Positions 1-8,005 of a stretch of DNA of 64,000 nucleotides are shown in pieces (position 1 is the first letter of the stretch; every line of letters starts with the position of its first letter). This DNA is from Pseudomonas sp. WS 5079. Its GTDB lineage: Bacteria; Pseudomonadota; Gammaproteobacteria; Pseudomonadales; Pseudomonadaceae. A program made the position numbers and the translations under genes. Under the pieces are notes generated by a model. It worked only from the letters and a program-made list of their open reading frames with translations, was not told the origin of the DNA and did not search any database. The DNA lies in contig NZ_JAAQWN010000004.1 of assembly GCF_012985465.1 (NCBI RefSeq), forward strand, positions 62,001-126,000, written 5' to 3'.

Positions 1-59
1 TAATCGGCCTGACCAAAGCCGGCGCGGATCAGGTCCTTGCTGAATACCCCGGCAATTAA
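1..59 (+). CDS. C-terminal tail of a truncated upstream gene
   Basis: From base 3 an open frame runs to a TAA at 57-59 and would encode about 18 residues ending in AEYPGN, with codon choice like that of the neighbouring genes. The start lies outside the window and the family cannot be told from so short a piece. It may equally be chance. Between here and the next gene (60-206) I see nothing. Confidence 0.3.
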   Translation, partial: IGLTKAGADQVLAEYPGN

Positions 60-206
60 TCTGGCCCTGTCCATCTAACACTGCATGGCTACCGTCCACC
101 ATGGCCATGCAGCGAGAAATGCTTTTTCCATTACGTGTTCAAGCAGTAGAAGAAGTCGTAAGGGGGCCGAGGACAGCAACAAGGGAGGACGCAGTACAAC
201 TGTGGC

Positions 207-404
207 CTAAACTGCGGCGTTCAATTGTGTTTTTTTTTGCAAGCTTTTCAGGCGCTGGGTCGCACGTTGTACAGCGGCCATCTTTTCTGGACGCTTCATC
301 CGCTTCCATTTTCTGATGTCTTCCTTGGTGCGACCGCAGCTCAAACATAGTTCGCTGTTCAGCTGGCAAACGGAAATACATGGGTTTTCGATGTCCTTGG
401 CCAT
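207..404 (-). CDS. DUF1289 domain protein
   Basis: This 65-residue protein begins with a short Cys-rich segment (NPCISVCQLN followed by CLSCGRTKEDI) that is the hallmark of the DUF1289 family, usually a 50-80 residue protein presumed to bind a metal through its four cysteines. A GGAG lies seven bases before the ATG. The gene follows the 123-residue gene at 408-779 with a three-base gap and is probably co-transcribed with it. Biochemical function of the family is unknown. Confidence 0.75.
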   Translation of the reverse strand: MAKDIENPCISVCQLNSELCLSCGRTKEDIRKWKRMKRPEKMAAVQRATQRLKSLQKKTQLNAAV

Positions 405-407
405 GGT

Positions 408-779
408 TTAACTCCGCGTGGATCGTGTACGTGTTAAACGCTGCCGCCAGTCACCGGCATTCGACCGCTGACATTGCTCTTCAGTATCGAAATGCACGTT
501 GGCCGACACCTGACTGACGTGAACATTCGCTTCACTTAATGCCAGGGTCGTCAATTCGAGCATCCGCTTGTCTTGCCCATTGGCAAGCACCACATCCCTG
601 TTGGCATCGGTGTCGAAGACCCAAACAACCATCAGACTGGAGGGAAATCGCGCGTAACCCACATCGTGAGTCAACCAAGAGAAGCCTACTATCTCCGCTT
701 TGGCCGTCTCGCAGGTCTTGGTCAGGGCAGCAATCAGACGACGTTCGATTTGCGCCTGATCCCGTTTGCTCACAAGCAT
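408..779 (-). CDS. conserved hypothetical protein, often labelled Fis-family regulator
   Basis: The 123-residue product resembles a protein widespread in Pseudomonas that automatic annotation often calls a Fis family transcriptional regulator. Its N-terminal part (AALTKTCETAKAEIVGFSWL) is typical of that group. I see no helix-turn-helix that would support DNA binding, so the label should not be trusted. The C-terminal 20 residues are Arg/Thr-rich. It is followed at once by the DUF1289 gene on the same strand. Confidence 0.6.
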   Translation of the reverse strand: MLVSKRDQAQIERRLIAALTKTCETAKAEIVGFSWLTHDVGYARFPSSLMVVWVFDTDANRDVVLANGQDKRMLELTTLALSEANVHVSQVSANVHFDTEEQCQRSNAGDWRQRLTRTRSTRS

Positions 780-822
780 ATCTCGATCCTTATTTTCATT
801 TCAGTCGACTATGCGTTCATTT

Positions 823-1782
823 CTATGCCGGAACGGAGACTTGTACCGGTGAGTCAGCTCCCAGCTTCGTGCGGTATTCAACAGTCAGATGCGTGACTTC
901 ATGAACCGTAGCAAGCCGTTCTCGTATGTCTTCGGCATTCACTGCGGGGCTGCCCAGAACACTCACAATCGCGGCTCGGGCCTGAGGCCCTACCTGCCAG
1001 ACATGAAGATCAATGATCGAAGCATCTCCAGGCGTTTCAACCAGTTCACGAATTTCTTGGGCGACATGATCATCTGTCTGGTCGAGCAATACACCCGCAG
1101 TCACCCGCATCAACGACCAAGCCCAGCGTGCAATGACAATTGCACCCAAAATCCCCATTGCAGGGTCGAGCCATACCCAACCAAGGTATCGGCCAGCAAG
1201 CAGAGCAGCGATGGCCAGAACCGAGGTCAGGGCATCTGCAATGACGTGAACGTAAGCAGAGCGCAAATTATTGTCGTGACCATGTGCATGGTGAGATTGA
1301 TCGTGGCCATGCCCATGGTGATGATCATGTCCGCCAGAAAGCAAAAGCGCGCTCACGACATTCACTGCTAATCCGACAACTGCGATAAGAGTCGCTGTCC
1401 CGAATTGCACTTGAGTCGGTTGAAAGAGACGGAATAGCGATTCTCCAGCAATTCCCAAGGAGACCAGTCCCAAAATCAGAGCAGAGGCGAAGCCACCCAA
1501 GTCTCCCACCTTGCCAGTTCCAAAACTGTAGCGAGCACTTGAGGCATGTCTTTTTGCGTAACCGTAAGCAGCTGCGGCTATGCCAAGTGCTCCAGCGTGC
1601 GTTGCCATGTGAAAACCATCGGCAAGCAACGCCATGGAGCCAGTGAGATAACCTGCGGTGATTTCAGCAACCATCATTACGACGGTCAGAGCCACCACCC
1701 ACAACGTTCGCTTAGCGTTTTCTTCATGTGATTTCCCCAGGAACATATGGTCGTGGGAATAGTCGGCGTACGAATTACTCAT
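823..1782 (-). CDS. dmeF: Cation diffusion facilitator, Co/Ni efflux (DmeF type)
   Basis: The 319-residue inner-membrane antiporter of the CDF family expels divalent cobalt and nickel in exchange for protons. Six membrane segments are visible. Segment II carries FHMATHAG, the His-xxx-His metal site characteristic of DmeF rather than the His-xxx-Asp of zinc exporters, and segment V carries HVIADAL. The cytosolic loop between segments IV and V is very His-rich (residues about 148-172), as is usual for Co/Ni carriers. The C-terminal cytoplasmic domain is complete. It lies 11 bases downstream of the dmeR regulator on the same strand, the standard dmeRF arrangement, so metal-induced derepression is expected. 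Confidence 0.88.
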   Translation of the reverse strand: MSNSYADYSHDHMFLGKSHEENAKRTLWVVALTVVMMVAEITAGYLTGSMALLADGFHMATHAGALGIAAAAYGYAKRHASSARYSFGTGKVGDLGGFASALILGLVSLGIAGESLFRLFQPTQVQFGTATLIAVVGLAVNVVSALLLSGGHDHHHGHGHDQSHHAHGHDNNLRSAYVHVIADALTSVLAIAALLAGRYLGWVWLDPAMGILGAIVIARWAWSLMRVTAGVLLDQTDDHVAQEIRELVETPGDASIIDLHVWQVGPQARAAIVSVLGSPAVNAEDIRERLATVHEVTHLTVEYRTKLGADSPVQVSVPA

Positions 1783-1793
1783 CTGGGCAAATC

Positions 1794-2069
1794 CTATTTG
1801 GAATAGCGGCGAATGGCTTCGAGCAGCTCATCGACGCCTTTCGCTCTTTCTTCGTTGCTGAGTGTCGGATTCGCGACATGTTCACGAGCGTGGTCTTCAA
1901 TGATTTCATCCATCAGCCCATTGATCGCGCCACGGGTCGAAGCGACCAATAGCAAGGTTTTCGAGCAGTCATCATCAGAGTCGAGTGCTCGCTCAATCGC
2001 CTGGATTTGCCCAGCGATTCGCTTTACACGCTTAAGAAGATTGTCTTTGCTCGATCTCACATGACCCAT
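1794..2069 (-). CDS. dmeR: RcnR/CsoR-family Ni/Co-responsive repressor
   Basis: This 91-residue all-helical repressor senses Ni(II)/Co(II) and controls the downstream exporter. The four ligand positions defined for RcnR are all present: His3, Cys35, His60 and His64. The basic helix-1 residues that grip DNA (KRVKRIAGQ) are kept. The ATG at 2067-2069 leaves His3 correctly placed, which supports this start. The gene heads the dmeR-dmeF pair. A G-tract operator lies directly upstream, so autoregulation is expected. Confidence 0.88.
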   Translation of the reverse strand: MGHVRSSKDNLLKRVKRIAGQIQAIERALDSDDDCSKTLLLVASTRGAINGLMDEIIEDHAREHVANPTLSNEERAKGVDELLEAIRRYSK

Positions 2070-2070
2070 A

Positions 2071-2100
2071 CCATACCCCCCCTACCTATAATGAAAGTAT
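2071..2100 (-). promoter_or_regulatory. Putative DmeR operator (G-tract)
   Basis: Immediately upstream of dmeR, the minus strand carries a run of seven G flanked by TAGGTA and TATGG. RcnR and DmeR operators consist of a G-tract bounded by AT-rich inverted repeats, so this is the natural repressor site. It differs from the two C6/G6 palindromes at 2315 and 4433, which suits a separate regulator. Confidence 0.55.
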
Positions 2101-2314
2101 GATCACACGTTCCAACAAGCCATACAAGCCAGGGAGGGAATACATCCGACCGGCAGCGTCGCAGCATTTGAATGCTGCAATCGAAACATTGAGCCCGTCG
2201 CCTCGCCGTGCAGAACCAATACAAGCCGGCGGGCGGGCCCGCACTTCAGTAATTCGATAGATGGCGTAGCACCTATTTCTTGAGCTGCCATGGACTATGA
2301 TTTAGGATCGAACC

Positions 2315-2335
2315 ATATCCCCCCTGGGGGGATAT
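2315..2335. promoter_or_regulatory. Perfect C6-T-G6 palindrome, putative metal regulator operator
   Basis: ATAT, six C, a central T, six G and ATAT form a perfect 21-bp palindrome 94 bases before the NreB-like MFS gene. An almost identical element sits at 4433-4452 beside the CsoR-family regulator gene. The architecture fits CsoR/RcnR operators, so both are probably bound by the product of 4094-4393. The remaining 2101-2428 also holds a hairpin (2347-2374, AGAGACG with its complement) and no gene. Confidence 0.6.
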
Positions 2336-2428
2336 TCGCACTGAACAGAGACGAAACCAGCTGATTGCGTCTCTTCGTGAAAAGTTAGGTAACCGCCTGG
2401 TCACGCACGTCGCCACCTGAGATCTTCC

Positions 2429-3736
2429 ATGCTGAAAATCCTAGCCAGCCGAACCTACCGTCATCTCTTTCTCGCCCAAGTAATCGCGCTCGTAGGGACT
2501 GGACTCGCCACTGTCGCGCTGGGCCTGCTGGCGTTCGACCTTGCGGGCGCCCAAGCAGGTGCTGTCCTCGGTACAGCGCTGGCGATCAAAATGACGGCCT
2601 ACATTGCCGTTGCACCAATCGCAGCGGCTTTTGCTGAACGTCTACCCCGTCGAGCGATGCTGGTCTCGCTGGATCTGGTGCGAGCACTGGTCGCGCTCGC
2701 TCTGCCGTTTGTGACGGAAGTCTGGCAGATCTACGTGCTGATTTTTGTTCTCCAGTCAGCCTCGGCGGCGTTCACACCGACATTTCAGGCAACCATTCCA
2801 GACATCCTGCCGGATGAAGACGACTATACCCGCGCCTTGTCGCTATCACGTCTCGCCTATGATCTTGAAAGTGTCGCCAGCCCTATGCTCGCCGCCGCGT
2901 TGCTGACCGTTATCAGCTTCCATAACCTGTTCGCCGGCACTGTCATCGGTTTCCTCGCTTCAGCGGCCCTGGTCGCCACAGTACTGCTGCCAAAGGCGAA
3001 GCCGACGCCACGACGCAGCATCTACGAACGAACTACCCGTGGCATGCGCATATTCCTGGCCACCCCTCGCCTACGGGGGCTGCTGGCTCTTAATCTGACA
3101 GTAGCTGCTGCCAGTGCCATGGTCATCGTCAATACGGTGGTGCTGGTGCAGTCGCGCTTCGCTCTGCCTCAGAGTTCTACGGCATTGGCGCTGGCCGCGT
3201 TTGGTGGTGGCTCCATGATCGCGGCCCTGGCCTTGCCACGCCTGTTGGAAAACATCAAAGACCGAACGGCCATGCTGTTTGGTGGAGGAATACTGGTTGC
3301 AGGTTTGGCCGTTGGCATCAACCTGAGCACCTACAACTTCCTGCTGCCGCTGTGGATGGTACTGGGCGTGGGCTATTCCTTGGCTCAGACCCCAAGCGGT
3401 CGGCTGTTGCGTCGCTCAGCACATGCCGAAGATCGCCCGGCGCTGTTTGCCGCCCAATTTGCGCTATCCCATGCCTGCTGGTTGATTACCTACCCATTGG
3501 CGGGATGGCTGGGTGCCAATATCAGCCTCACGGCCTCGTTTGTTGGGCTCGTTGTCGTGGCTGGTAGCGCATTGGCGGTCAGTATAGTGATCTGGCGTCC
3601 AGCTCATGACCAAGAGTCGATCAAACACACCCATGAGAACCTGCCGGATGATCACATTCACCTCGACGGCCAAGATGGTGCAGATCACGAACACCCCTAT
3701 GTGATCGACGATCAGCATCGCCGCTGGCCAAGTTGA
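2429..3736 (+). CDS. MFS transporter, NreB-like nickel exporter
   Basis: This 435-residue major facilitator has about 12 membrane segments and a His-rich cytoplasmic tail (residues about 394-435, with repeated DDH, HIH and DEH-like motifs). Its overall layout is that of NreB, the nickel-resistance MFS of Achromobacter xylosoxidans 31A, whose His-rich tail enhances nickel tolerance. The C6-T-G6 operator lies upstream and the CsoR-family gene follows at 4094 on the other strand. Substrate nickel (possibly cobalt) is inferred from the tail and the neighbourhood. Start: ATG with a GAGA ten bases ahead. Confidence 0.72.
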   Translation: MLKILASRTYRHLFLAQVIALVGTGLATVALGLLAFDLAGAQAGAVLGTALAIKMTAYIAVAPIAAAFAERLPRRAMLVSLDLVRALVALALPFVTEVWQIYVLIFVLQSASAAFTPTFQATIPDILPDEDDYTRALSLSRLAYDLESVASPMLAAALLTVISFHNLFAGTVIGFLASAALVATVLLPKAKPTPRRSIYERTTRGMRIFLATPRLRGLLALNLTVAAASAMVIVNTVVLVQSRFALPQSSTALALAAFGGGSMIAALALPRLLENIKDRTAMLFGGGILVAGLAVGINLSTYNFLLPLWMVLGVGYSLAQTPSGRLLRRSAHAEDRPALFAAQFALSHACWLITYPLAGWLGANISLTASFVGLVVVAGSALAVSIVIWRPAHDQESIKHTHENLPDDHIHLDGQDGADHEHPYVIDDQHRRWPS

Positions 3737-3821
3737 GGGGTCTTTAGTTTCAAAGATTTGCCAAACCTCAGACCAGAAACCGTAAAGCTTGCAGAGCGAC
3801 AAGATGGCCCGAATAGAATCT

Positions 3822-4046
3822 TTAGCCCCACTGCCGCACAGGCCAAAACGTGTAGGTGAACGTCTGACACAGAGGCCAGAGTCTGATCAGCGGCGCAACG
3901 AACGCAGCGCTTAAGACCAGAGATGAATAGACTTCCAAACCCAATGCCCTGGTTACGATGCCGCTACGAGTGCTGCCCAGCAGACATAAAACCGCTGGTA
4001 GCAACCAAAGAACACCAGACCTCTTGATCGCTAACAAGACAGGCAT
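3822..4046 (-). CDS. Possible small two-helix membrane protein
   Basis: In the 357-base gap between the MFS gene and the regulator, the minus strand can encode 74 residues with two hydrophobic stretches (around residues 12-23 and 37-52). A purine-rich GGGCAGGG lies ahead of the ATG. I recognise no family, and the reading frame could be chance. The rest of 3737-4093 shows nothing else. Confidence 0.22.
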   Translation of the reverse strand: MPVLLAIKRSGVLWLLPAVLCLLGSTRSGIVTRALGLEVYSSLVLSAAFVAPLIRLWPLCQTFTYTFWPVRQWG

Positions 4047-4093
4047 GTGCCCTGCCCTGTTGCAGCAGTTCAGCGAAGCTGGGCATTTCAGAC

Positions 4094-4393
4094 CTAGAGA
4101 TACTTGGTGATTTGCTTGAAGGCTTCCAGTGGTGCGCGCTCGCCATTGTTCAACGCCGAGACGGTGTCCTCCAGGCAATGATCAATGTGATCCTGGATGA
4201 GCGTGCGTTTGGCTTGGCACACCGCCTTTTCCACTGCATGCAGCTGCTGAGCAATATCGACGCACTGACGACCTTCTTCAATCATGGTGATGATGCCGCG
4301 TAAATGGCCATCCGCCCGCTTGAGGCGCTTGATGATCGCCTCGTGACTTTGGTGGGTGTGGGGATGGCTATGTTCGTGTTCTTGTTCACTCAT
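4094..4393 (-). CDS. CsoR/RcnR-family metal-sensing repressor, InrS/NreA-like
   Basis: The 99-residue regulator has a His-rich N-terminus (EHEHSHPHTH) followed by the DUF156 fold. Ligand positions are His12, Cys44, His69 and Cys73. The 32/25/29 spacing is that of the nickel sensor InrS (His21, Cys53, His78, Cys82), which argues for nickel. The first in-frame start upstream is a TTG at 4414, but the ATG at 4391-4393 has a GAGG-type ribosome site and is preferred. It is divergent from the 4501-6305 operon, with the palindromic operator 4433-4452 between them. Confidence 0.82.
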   Translation of the reverse strand: MSEQEHEHSHPHTHQSHEAIIKRLKRADGHLRGIITMIEEGRQCVDIAQQLHAVEKAVCQAKRTLIQDHIDHCLEDTVSALNNGERAPLEAFKQITKYL

Positions 4394-4432
4394 GACTTGA
4401 GCCTCAGGCCTCAATGAATTACGCTGGCATCC

Positions 4433-4452
4433 TATCCCCCCTAGGGGGATAT
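4433..4452. promoter_or_regulatory. C6-TA-G5 palindrome, operator of the CsoR-family regulator
   Basis: TAT, six C, TA, five G and ATAT form a near-perfect palindrome between the divergent regulator and metal operon. It matches the element at 2315-2335 except for one extra central base and one fewer G. A single repressor bound here could control both directions. Confidence 0.6.
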
Positions 4453-4500
4453 GGTCAAACGTATTGCGGCCACAACAAACGAGTTAGAACCCCGGACACT

Positions 4501-4860
4501 ATGCTCAACAGATCCCTGACAACGACAGTGGTATTCGCACTTGTTCTCGCCATGTTTGTGGCCTGGGCTGGGCATACCTATACGTTGTCGGTAACGACGA
4601 AACCGCCTGCCTGGGAGATCGCACAAGACGCCTATCACTCCCATGAAGAGCAAGCCGAGATGTCGTGTGCGAGCTGCTCGGATCACTATCACTCCCCGTT
4701 GACCCCTGACCATCAGCACGAAACGCCACAGCTCACTTCCGCGTTGAGTTTGGCCGCGCAACCGAAGCTCTCTATGCAAGTCGATGCACCACGCTATTCC
4801 GTTCCCCGCCCGCCGATTTTCTTGATCGAGCGGCCGCCCCGTCCTTCGTTCGCATCCTGA
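4501..4860 (+). CDS. Small membrane-anchored His/Cys-containing protein
   Basis: The 119-residue product has an N-terminal hydrophobic segment (residues about 7-23). A periplasmic-looking part follows with a CASC motif and scattered His pairs (HSHEE, DHYHS, DHQHE), then a Pro/Arg-rich end. The longer frame from 4414 would include the operator, so the ATG at 4501 is chosen. It opens the operon with the HupE/UreJ-like and anchor genes. It may be a periplasmic nickel-binding or sensing accessory; I know no named family for it. Confidence 0.5.
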   Translation: MLNRSLTTTVVFALVLAMFVAWAGHTYTLSVTTKPPAWEIAQDAYHSHEEQAEMSCASCSDHYHSPLTPDHQHETPQLTSALSLAAQPKLSMQVDAPRYSVPRPPIFLIERPPRPSFAS

Positions 4861-4907
4861 CCATGGCCGCACTGCGGCCTTTGATTCCTGCAACGTAGGA
4901 TTGATCT

Positions 4908-5645
4908 ATGTATTCGCACTCGATGAGCGGCGTTGACGCATTTACTGCGCCTTCGCGTCGCCTGCTACCGCTGCTGTTTTTATTTGTCGCATCACTTTTC
5001 CTTGCAATGCCCGAGGCGATGGCTCATGCCGTCGCCGAAGGTGACAAGGGATTCATCCAGGAAAGCTCCGGCGTCATGTTGCTGCCCTTCATCTACATGG
5101 GCGCCAAGCACATGATGACGGGCTACGACCACTTGCTGTTTCTGTTCGGGGTGATCTTCTTCCTCTACCGCCTGAAAGATGTTGGGCTCTACGTCACGCT
5201 ATTCGCCATAGGCCACTCGGTCACGCTGCTGCTGGGTGTACTGACTGAGATCAGCATCAGTTCTTACATCATCGACGCCATCATCGGTTTTTCGGTGGTG
5301 TACAAGGCGCTCGATAATCTGGGCGCATTCCAGCGCTGGTTCGGTTTCCAACCCAACACCAAGGTGGCCACGCTGATCTTCGGTCTGCTCCATGGTTTCG
5401 GTTTGGCCACCAAGATCCAGGAGTACGAAATCTCGCCTGACGGCCTGATTCCGAACCTGGTCGCCTTCAACGTTGGTGTCGAGATCGGCCAATTGCTGGC
5501 CCTCAGCGCGATTCTCATTCTGATGGGGTATTGGCGGCGCACCGGCAGTTTCTGGCGCCACGCCTATACCGTCAACGTCGCCATGATGAGTGCCGGTTTC
5601 CTCCTGATGGGTTACCAGATCACCGGCCTATTTGTCTCCGCGTAA
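4908..5645 (+). CDS. HupE/UreJ family membrane protein
   Basis: The 245-residue protein has a signal-like N-terminus cut near MAHA (residue about 40) and six to seven membrane segments. It carries family motifs HMMTGYDHLLFLFGV and FGLLHGFGLA, whose His and Asp residues are thought to pass nickel. HupE/UreJ proteins are nickel permeases or facilitators linked to hydrogenase and urease, but here neither enzyme is present. In this resistance setting the protein probably takes part in Ni/Co handling. A TAGGA lies seven bases before the ATG. Confidence 0.75.
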   Translation: MYSHSMSGVDAFTAPSRRLLPLLFLFVASLFLAMPEAMAHAVAEGDKGFIQESSGVMLLPFIYMGAKHMMTGYDHLLFLFGVIFFLYRLKDVGLYVTLFAIGHSVTLLLGVLTEISISSYIIDAIIGFSVVYKALDNLGAFQRWFGFQPNTKVATLIFGLLHGFGLATKIQEYEISPDGLIPNLVAFNVGVEIGQLLALSAILILMGYWRRTGSFWRHAYTVNVAMMSAGFLLMGYQITGLFVSA

Positions 5646-5657
5646 GGAATTCTGACC

Positions 5658-6305
5658 ATGTTCAATACTCCGCTTCCAACTGTTAATGAATTGCCCAGCA
5701 CTCGCAAACTGGTGCGCTCGACTGTCATTGCACTGCTGACTGCGATCGGCCTGCTGGTAACCGTGGTCATGCCTTCGGAATATGCCGTTGATCCTACAGG
5801 CGTGGGCCGCGCACTGGGTCTGACCCAAATGGGCGAGTTGAAGATCATCCTCGCGCAAGAGGCGCTGGCAGATGCAGCGCCGCCGCAAGCAATAGCTCCA
5901 GCTCCAGCTCCAGCTCCGCAGATTGCGCAAATACAACCTGCTGCGTTACCTGCGACCCAACCAGCGGCGGCAACTGCCCCAGCTTTGAAGACCAATCAAA
6001 TGACCGTCACGCTCAAGCCAGGTGAAGGGACAGAAATCAAACTGGAAGTGCTGAAGAACAAGACTGTTAGCTATGAATGGACAGCGGTTGGTGGGCCTGT
6101 GAACTACGACACGCATGGCGAGCCCTACAACGGAGAAAAGGGTTACTTCCACAGCTACAACAAGGGCAAGCAGGTCAAAAGTGATAAAGGTGAATTCACC
6201 GCCATTTTTGACGGCACCCACGGCTGGTTTTGGCGTAATCGCAGCAACAACGATGTGACCATCTCACTGAAAACGACCGGCGATTACTTGAGCGTCAAAC
6301 AGTAA
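5658..6305 (+). CDS. Membrane-anchored periplasmic protein with Ala/Pro linker
   Basis: The 215-residue product has one N-terminal membrane helix (residues about 21-38). A linker very rich in Ala, Pro and Gln (about 72-112) follows, then a C-terminal beta-rich domain of about 100 residues beginning near MTVTLKPGEGTEIKLEV. It is commonly annotated transmembrane anchor protein and regularly accompanies HupE/UreJ-like genes in metal loci. It starts 12 bases after the previous gene. A periplasmic partner of the permease is likely; the molecular role is not known. Confidence 0.6.
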   Translation: MFNTPLPTVNELPSTRKLVRSTVIALLTAIGLLVTVVMPSEYAVDPTGVGRALGLTQMGELKIILAQEALADAAPPQAIAPAPAPAPQIAQIQPAALPATQPAAATAPALKTNQMTVTLKPGEGTEIKLEVLKNKTVSYEWTAVGGPVNYDTHGEPYNGEKGYFHSYNKGKQVKSDKGEFTAIFDGTHGWFWRNRSNNDVTISLKTTGDYLSVKQ

Positions 6306-6397
6306 CTCGAAGCGGCGATGGCTGTTTTACTGCCGAAAATGCAGCGCTCAGCCTTACCACAGCCCATTTATTTCATCCATTTTTGAAGAGTCTTCCC

Positions 6398-6527
6398 ATG
6401 CCCCCCCCCAACAACGCTGATTCGTTCGATGGTCCTGATCTGCTTCCTTGGTCTGATGACGGCATGCGGTGGTGGAGAGAAAGGCGCAACCTCCGAAAGC
6501 GCTGAGCACGGCCATTCACACGAGTAA
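6398..6527 (+). pseudogene. Small His-tailed lipoprotein with a C9 frameshift tract
   Basis: An ATG at 6398 is followed by nine C. As written this frame soon leaves the lipoprotein reading. With eight C it would give a 42-residue protein with a hydrophobic leader, the lipobox LMTAC and a tail ending HGHSHE. The lipoprotein frame can also start at the internal ATG 6429 (32 residues, ending at 6527). The C-tract may be a slippage or phase-variable switch, a real inactivation, or a read error. It lies in the metal operon just before its terminator, so a periplasmic metal-binding lipoprotein is plausible. Confidence 0.5.
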
Positions 6528-6540
6528 CACCCTAAAAAAC

Positions 6541-6560
6541 AAGGCCGCAAATGCGGCCTT
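6541..6560 (+). terminator. Terminator hairpin of the 4501-6527 operon
   Basis: AAGGCCGC and GCGGCCTT form an 8-bp stem with a four-base loop, followed by TTCGTTTCT. It sits 13 bases after the lipoprotein stop. From 6561 to 6990 I see no gene and no convincing signal beyond the ribosome site of the next gene. Confidence 0.65.
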
Positions 6561-6990
6561 CGTTTCTACATTTATTCTTAACTCAACAACACCCTCCTCA
6601 CCCGGTACTCTTCAACCTCTACAACCGTCATGCTCCACTCCTGCCACTTGAGCTTATCCCCAACTCATGACCAACCCCGCGAGCGTCTGATAGTCATCAG
6701 TTGAGGTCAGCTCAGATTATTTGATTCAAAAAGCAGCTTCAGTCACTGCGACCGCTTGCACTCAACTCACCATTAATAAAAAGGGCAATGAAGAGGCGGT
6801 GCCCCACAAGCTGCTAGTAAAGAACGGCAAAGAGGGGTAAACCTTTGAAAGGTCGACGTAGACCTTACAATTTGACCACACCACAAGAGCCGACACCCGG
6901 CTGCATAAATTGATGTGGATCAACCGTGGCACTTCGATGTGCTGTAATGTTGAAAAATCAAAACCCGCTAATCAGTACCGGAGATTCTCC

Positions 6991-7383
6991 ATGTTCTGGT
7001 TTCGCCATCGTCAACCAACGTTCATACGCCTCGCCATCGTGCTGTGGGTGTTAGCGTTTGGTCTGGCAGCGACCCAGGGATGTCTGGTACAGCCCAGCCA
7101 CAATCCGGCAACTCATGTCTCGCTGAACACCGCGCAAGATCACGATAGCCACGACACCCATGCCCTCGGTTGCCTTCAGCACTGCGCCGATGCGGCGATA
7201 GCTGTAAGTCCTTCGCTCCATCTTCAAATATTTAACCTGTCCAGTTGGACGTTTCTGTTCCTGATCCCGGCGTTGCTGATTTCGTATCCCGCCAACCCCT
7301 CCGCTTTTGCCTTTCTTGCATTACGGCGCCCTGTACCGGCCAGACCGCCTGCCCGCTTGATTTTCGTCCGTTCCAACGATTAA
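6991..7383 (+). CDS. Small membrane protein of a copper-type locus
   Basis: The 130-residue protein has an N-terminal hydrophobic leader, a short His/Cys region (HDSHDTHALGCLQHC, residues about 50-64) and a second hydrophobic segment near 85-105. A GGAG eight bases before the ATG at 6991 makes this start better than the one at 6910. Proteins of this layout occur beside copper-resistance genes in Pseudomonas. The next gene encodes a Met-rich protein, which supports a copper setting. No named family is recognised. Confidence 0.5.
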   Translation: MFWFRHRQPTFIRLAIVLWVLAFGLAATQGCLVQPSHNPATHVSLNTAQDHDSHDTHALGCLQHCADAAIAVSPSLHLQIFNLSSWTFLFLIPALLISYPANPSAFAFLALRRPVPARPPARLIFVRSND

Positions 7384-7482
7384 TCCGACCTTCTGCGCGC
7401 CGATCTTCGGCGCACTGTCTGACTGCGCCAACCCGGTGCGGCTTGGTATTACCTGAGTTGTCCTCACCCTTTGGAGATTGCC

Positions 7483-7881
7483 ATGCATGCCTCATTGAAA
7501 TTTATCCTCGCCACCCTGCTCGTGAGCAGCCCACTCATGGCCTCGGCAGTCGATGAGCATCACCCGGAGCAGGCGCCGACCACGCCCGCCCAGACAAGCG
7601 AAGCAGCTACACCGATGCAAAACAATGTCATGACCGAGCAAATGCAAAAAATGCAGGCTGCACATGACAAGGCAGCCGCCGCCAAGACCCCTGCCGAGCG
7701 ACACGCCGCCATGCAGGAGAGCATGAAGACGATGAAGGACAGCATGGCCATGATGCATAAGAACTGTCATGGCATGGGCATGGCCGGCAACAAAGACGGC
7801 ATGGAGATGGGAATGATGAACATGATGATGAAAATGATGGATCAGCAATCGAGCATGATGAAGATGCCGATGAGCAAGTGA
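7483..7881 (+). CDS. Periplasmic Met-rich protein, probable copper binder
   Basis: The 132-residue product has a signal peptide (cleavage near ASA-VDE, residue about 22). A helix follows that is rich in Gln, Ala and Lys, then a C-terminal third with dense Met runs (MGMAG, MEMGMMNMMMKMM, MMKMPM). Met clusters bind Cu(I) or Ag(I) in the periplasm. GGAG lies six bases before the ATG at 7483. It follows the small membrane protein and precedes the DUF2933 gene, all on the plus strand. Confidence 0.65.
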   Translation: MHASLKFILATLLVSSPLMASAVDEHHPEQAPTTPAQTSEAATPMQNNVMTEQMQKMQAAHDKAAAAKTPAERHAAMQESMKTMKDSMAMMHKNCHGMGMAGNKDGMEMGMMNMMMKMMDQQSSMMKMPMSK

Positions 7882-7904
7882 CGCGTACAAGCCTGTAGGC
7901 AATG

Positions 7905-7957
7905 CAACGGCGGTTTTACCTTTGCCAATATGCCAAGGGTAAAACTGCCGCCCGTTG
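7905..7957 (+). other. Long imperfect hairpin downstream of the Met-rich gene
   Basis: CAACGGCGG-TTTTACC pairs with GGTAAAA-CCGC-CGTTG through small bulges, giving a stem of about 16 pairs around a 16-base loop. There is no T-tract after it on the plus strand, so it is not a standard terminator. It may end transcription by another means or protect the upstream message. Confidence 0.4.
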
Positions 7958-8005
7958 ACCTATACGACGCATCACTAACAGCACTTCCCTCAGGAGTACA
8001 GAACC

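Noticed and set aside
889..1371. A 160-residue open frame on the plus strand within dmeF
   Set aside because: It is antisense to a clear CDF exporter, is rich in improbable residues and has no ribosome site.
2103..2291. Small minus-strand frame between dmeR and the MFS gene
   Set aside because: No similarity, no ribosome site; the stretch is better explained as a control region.
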